Assembly (NCBI GenBank): GCA_965267435.1
Contig: OZ253960.1
Span: 6,820,001-6,884,000, forward strand
Direction: 5' to 3'
DNA from: JAWPMT01 sp965267435
GTDB taxonomy: Bacteria > Bacteroidota > Bacteroidia > Cytophagales > Cyclobacteriaceae
DNA: 64,000 nt
A model generated the notes under the pieces. The model searched no databases, had not been told where the DNA came from, and saw only the letters and a list, made by a program, of their open reading frames with translations. This document shows, piece by piece, positions 61,649 through 64,000 of this stretch (its first letter is position 1; the number at the start of each line of letters is the position of its first letter). The position numbers and the translations under genes are program-made.

Positions 61649-62111
61649 GTTGCTAGATAAGATCAGTGTCACGCTGTTGATGGCATTGATGACAATCATG
61701 GTCCTGAGTGCCCTGTTGCAGGTGTTTTCACGAGTATTGAGCATCAGCGCACCCTTTACGGAGGAGTTGACGATCTATTCCATGATGTGGGTCACTTTAT
61801 TTGGCTCCGCCTATGCATTTGGGATCAAGAAACACATCTCTATCGACGTACTGGAGACGCAATTGAGTGAGGAGAATGCTCATAAGTTGAGGATCGCGAT
61901 CGAGGGCGTGGTACTTGTGTTCACGCTACTGATCCTCATCTTTGGAGGCATTCGATTTTCGTGGATCACGGCCAAACTTGGTCAGGTGTCCGCTGTCATG
62001 CACTTACCCAAGTGGTACGTGTACATGGCACTGCCACTGAGCGGCCTCATCACCATTGCTTACTGTATCCTCAATATCGCTGATCACCTGAAAAAAGATC
62101 CTGCCGAATGA
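61641..62111 (+). CDS. dctQ: TRAP transporter small permease (DctQ family)
   Basis: 156 residues with four membrane helices. The family pattern FTEELTIYSMMWVTLFGSAY (about 39-58) with the following GIKKHISIDVL is present. It overlaps dctP by 8 nt and dctM by 4 nt. Confidence 0.92.
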   Translation: MRKLLDKISVTLLMALMTIMVLSALLQVFSRVLSISAPFTEELTIYSMMWVTLFGSAYAFGIKKHISIDVLETQLSEENAHKLRIAIEGVVLVFTLLILIFGGIRFSWITAKLGQVSAVMHLPKWYVYMALPLSGLITIAYCILNIADHLKKDPAE

Positions 62112-63403
62112 ATTACGCTGAAATAGCCATACTCGTCCTGTCGTTTTTGATCCTCATCGCGATGGGAGTGCCCATCACGGTAAGTCTTGCTCTGTCGTCA
62201 TTCTTCACCCTTGTCGTCAACGTCGTTTTTGTGGCTGCGACTACCACTGTGGCACAGAGGATGATCAATGGGCTGGATAGTTTCACCTTGCTTGCGATAC
62301 CATTTTTCATATTGGCCGGGCAGATCATGAATACGGGGGGAATTGCGAGGCGGCTCATTGATTTTGCGAAAGCGATTGTAGGCCCTGTTCAGGGTGGACT
62401 GCTGTTCGTCAATGTCCTGGCTTGTACGTTGTTTGGTGCTATCTCGGGATCTGCGGCGGCTTCGGCCTCAGCGGTGGGTTCCATCCTCAATAACAAAATG
62501 AAAGATGAAGGCTACGATCAAGGCATCACAGCCGCGACCAACGTAGTGGCCGCGACCACGGGGCTTATTATTCCGCCGAGTAACATCTTGATTGTGTACT
62601 CTCTCGCTGCGGGTGGCTTATCCATCGGGGCACTCTTCGTAGCGGGCTATCTGCCAGGTATTTTGTTGTCACTGGCACTTATAGTTACCAGCTATGTAGT
62701 TGCCGTTCGCCGAGGATACCCCAAAGGAGAGGGCTGGTCTGTGAGTACATTGTGGAAGACCTTCATTGGTGCATTTCCGAGCCTCATGCTGCTGGTGGTT
62801 GTAATGGGAGGTATCGTTGCGGGCTACTTCACCGCAACGGAGGCTTCCGCGGTAGCGGTACTCTACACGCTTATTTTAGCTCTACTTTATAAGGAGCTGG
62901 ATATGAACAAGCTGAAGATCATACTGGTCAATAGCTGCGTCACTACCGCGATTGTGCTTTTGCTCGTGGCAACGTCGTCTTCCATGAGTTGGGTGATGAG
63001 CTACGGCAATCTCCCTGAGGCGATCTCTTCCGGAGTGCTGTCACTCACGGATAATCCCATCATGGTGATGATACTGATCAATCTGATTCTCTTGTTTGTC
63101 GGTGTCTTCATGGACATCACTCCGGCAGTGCTGATATTCACGCCTATTTTCCTACCGTTGGCGGTGAACATCGGAATACATCCAATTCACTTTGGGATGA
63201 TCATGGTGTTGAACCTTTGTATCGGTCTATGTACACCACCGGTGGGGAACCTGTTGTTTGTAGGCGCGAGTGTAGCGGGTATCTCTTTCCAGCGATTGGT
63301 AAGGCCGCTTTTGCCACTCTACGTTGTCATGTTGATTGTGCTGGTGGTAGTGACTTTGGTCCCTGGACTGAGTCTCTGGTTGCCTGACTTGTTTGGATTC
63401 TAA
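62108..63403 (+). CDS. dctM: TRAP transporter large permease (DctM family)
   Basis: 431 residues with about twelve membrane helices. Signatures include IPFFILAGQIMNTGGIARRL, GAISGSAAASASAVGSI with NNKM-x-x-x-GYD, ATTGLIIPPSN, and in the second half AVLIFTPIFLPLA with FGMIMVLNLCIGLCTPPVGN. The subunit is complete. With dctP and dctQ it forms a full Na+-coupled importer. It ends 4 nt from the convergent LacI gene. Confidence 0.95.
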   Translation: MNYAEIAILVLSFLILIAMGVPITVSLALSSFFTLVVNVVFVAATTTVAQRMINGLDSFTLLAIPFFILAGQIMNTGGIARRLIDFAKAIVGPVQGGLLFVNVLACTLFGAISGSAAASASAVGSILNNKMKDEGYDQGITAATNVVAATTGLIIPPSNILIVYSLAAGGLSIGALFVAGYLPGILLSLALIVTSYVVAVRRGYPKGEGWSVSTLWKTFIGAFPSLMLLVVVMGGIVAGYFTATEASAVAVLYTLILALLYKELDMNKLKIILVNSCVTTAIVLLLVATSSSMSWVMSYGNLPEAISSGVLSLTDNPIMVMILINLILLFVGVFMDITPAVLIFTPIFLPLAVNIGIHPIHFGMIMVLNLCIGLCTPPVGNLLFVGASVAGISFQRLVRPLLPLYVVMLIVLVVVTLVPGLSLWLPDLFGF

Positions 63404-63407
63404 AAGT

Positions 63408-64000
63408 CTAGCGCTTTTTCGAAGATTCACGGATGACGAGCTCCGGCTTCATTACCGTGTGCGACGCTTTTCGATCTTCCGGCTCCACCTCCAATTGTTC
63501 AAGGAACAGTCGGGCGGCCGCGCGTCCAATTTCCTGACTAGGTTGAGAGACGGTCGTTAGCGGAGGGTCCACCAAAGCGGAAAGAGGTTCATTAGTAAAT
63601 CCCACCAGCGCCAAATCTTGAGGTACGCGAATCTGTTGATCTCGTAGGTACTTCAAAGCCCCAAAAGCTGCAGAATCGCTTACGACAAAACAGGCGTCAG
63701 GAGGATTGGGTAGTGACATTAGTCGTGCCGTACATTCTGCCGCACTTTCCATACTGAAGTCACTTTCGATAATAAGCTCCTCATGAATGGGCATGTTGTT
63801 CTTACGAAGAACGTCCAAATAGCCGTTCTTGCGGTTTTGGCTGATGTTCAGTGCGCTGGGGCCTGCAATGTGCGCAATGCGCTTGTACCCCTCATCCACA
63901 AGGTGCTGCACGGCGTCTACTGCTCCCTGGTAGTCATCGATCTGTACGGTAGGAACCTCCATGTTCCCCGTGATCCTGTTGAACAAGATCAGTGGAATGC
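63408..64000 (-). CDS. LacI-family transcriptional regulator (partial; N-terminus outside window)
   Basis: About 197 C-terminal residues of the sugar-binding half; the frame stays open to the window end (ILFNRITGN region). Typical periplasmic-binding-like blocks are IDDYQGAVDAVQHLVDEGYK, RIAHIAGPSALNISQNRKNG, PDACFVVSDSAAFGAL, LALVGFTNEPLSALVDPPLT and the ending PELVIRESSKKR. The DNA-binding part is missing. It faces the TRAP operon and probably controls it, sensing a sugar or sugar acid. Confidence 0.92.
   Translation of the reverse strand, partial: IPLILFNRITGNMEVPTVQIDDYQGAVDAVQHLVDEGYKRIAHIAGPSALNISQNRKNGYLDVLRKNNMPIHEELIIESDFSMESAAECTARLMSLPNPPDACFVVSDSAAFGALKYLRDQQIRVPQDLALVGFTNEPLSALVDPPLTTVSQPSQEIGRAAARLFLEQLEVEPEDRKASHTVMKPELVIRESSKKR

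Overview
The window looks like a chromosome segment of a marine-type Bacteroidota, probably order Cytophagales. The evidence is indirect. There are Bat-type (BatB/BatC) genes and a MoxR/DUF58/DUF4129/SpoIIM/RDD cluster. There is a PadR plus FtsX-permease pair with the 'permease prefix' N-terminus. Many lipoproteins and SusD-free surface proteins occur, and promoter boxes match the Bacteroidota -7 consensus TAnnTTTG. Shine-Dalgarno sequences are scarce, base composition is close to 50% GC by eye, and a four-helix-bundle (23S-IVS type) pseudogene is present. No phage, transposase, CRISPR or rRNA was seen. Two tRNAs, Arg(TCT) and Ser(GCT), sit near 35.5 kb.

Layout. 0-5 kb: a DUF2807 adhesin-like protein, a TPR lipoprotein and an AddB-like PD-(D/E)XK nuclease with a 4-Cys cluster. 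5-12.5 kb: the minus-strand SpoIIM / DUF4013-like / DUF4129 / DUF4350 / MoxR / DUF58 set with a divergent RDD gene, interrupted by an oppositely oriented lipocalin-like lipoprotein. 12.7-15.7 kb: an FtsX-like permease and its PadR repressor, with a clear inverted repeat over the promoter. 15.7-23.3 kb: mixed housekeeping genes (Nudix CoA pyrophosphatase, esterase, LolD/MacB-like ATPase, SMP-30 lactonase), two paralogous lipoproteins, and a SatD gene preceded by four spaced copies of a 17-bp palindrome. 23.7-34.7 kb: a 1002-aa BNR/sortilin-like secreted protein, the operon purC-STAS-rnz-queuosine-precursor transporter, a MORN-repeat protein, a thiolase and batB-batC.

34.7-35.6 kb: a small element with inverted CT/GA-rich ends around a decayed four-helix-bundle gene, then two tRNA genes. 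36-43 kb: a pentapeptide-repeat protein, a LamG lipoprotein and a 1698-aa RHS lipoprotein whose RHS core lies in the middle of the chain.

43.3-55.5 kb is the most unusual region: two divergent, tightly packed operons. Leftward are a 6-TM coiled-coil protein, a vWA-like lipoprotein, two secreted proteins and a PEGA protein with an internal duplication, with the RHS lipoprotein just beyond. Rightward are a 53-aa ORF, a 4-TM coiled-coil protein, a second vWA-like lipoprotein and a class A penicillin-binding protein carrying about ten extra membrane segments. Both arms repeat the theme 'membrane coiled-coil protein + vWA-like lipoprotein'. This suggests a cell-envelope machine built around a specialised peptidoglycan synthase. 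I do not recognise it as a described system.

55.5-64 kb: an MmcQ/YjbR protein, an outer-membrane protein, a small membrane protein next to a TPR-CHAT (caspase-like) protein, and a complete DctPQM TRAP transporter facing a LacI-family regulator cut by the window end.
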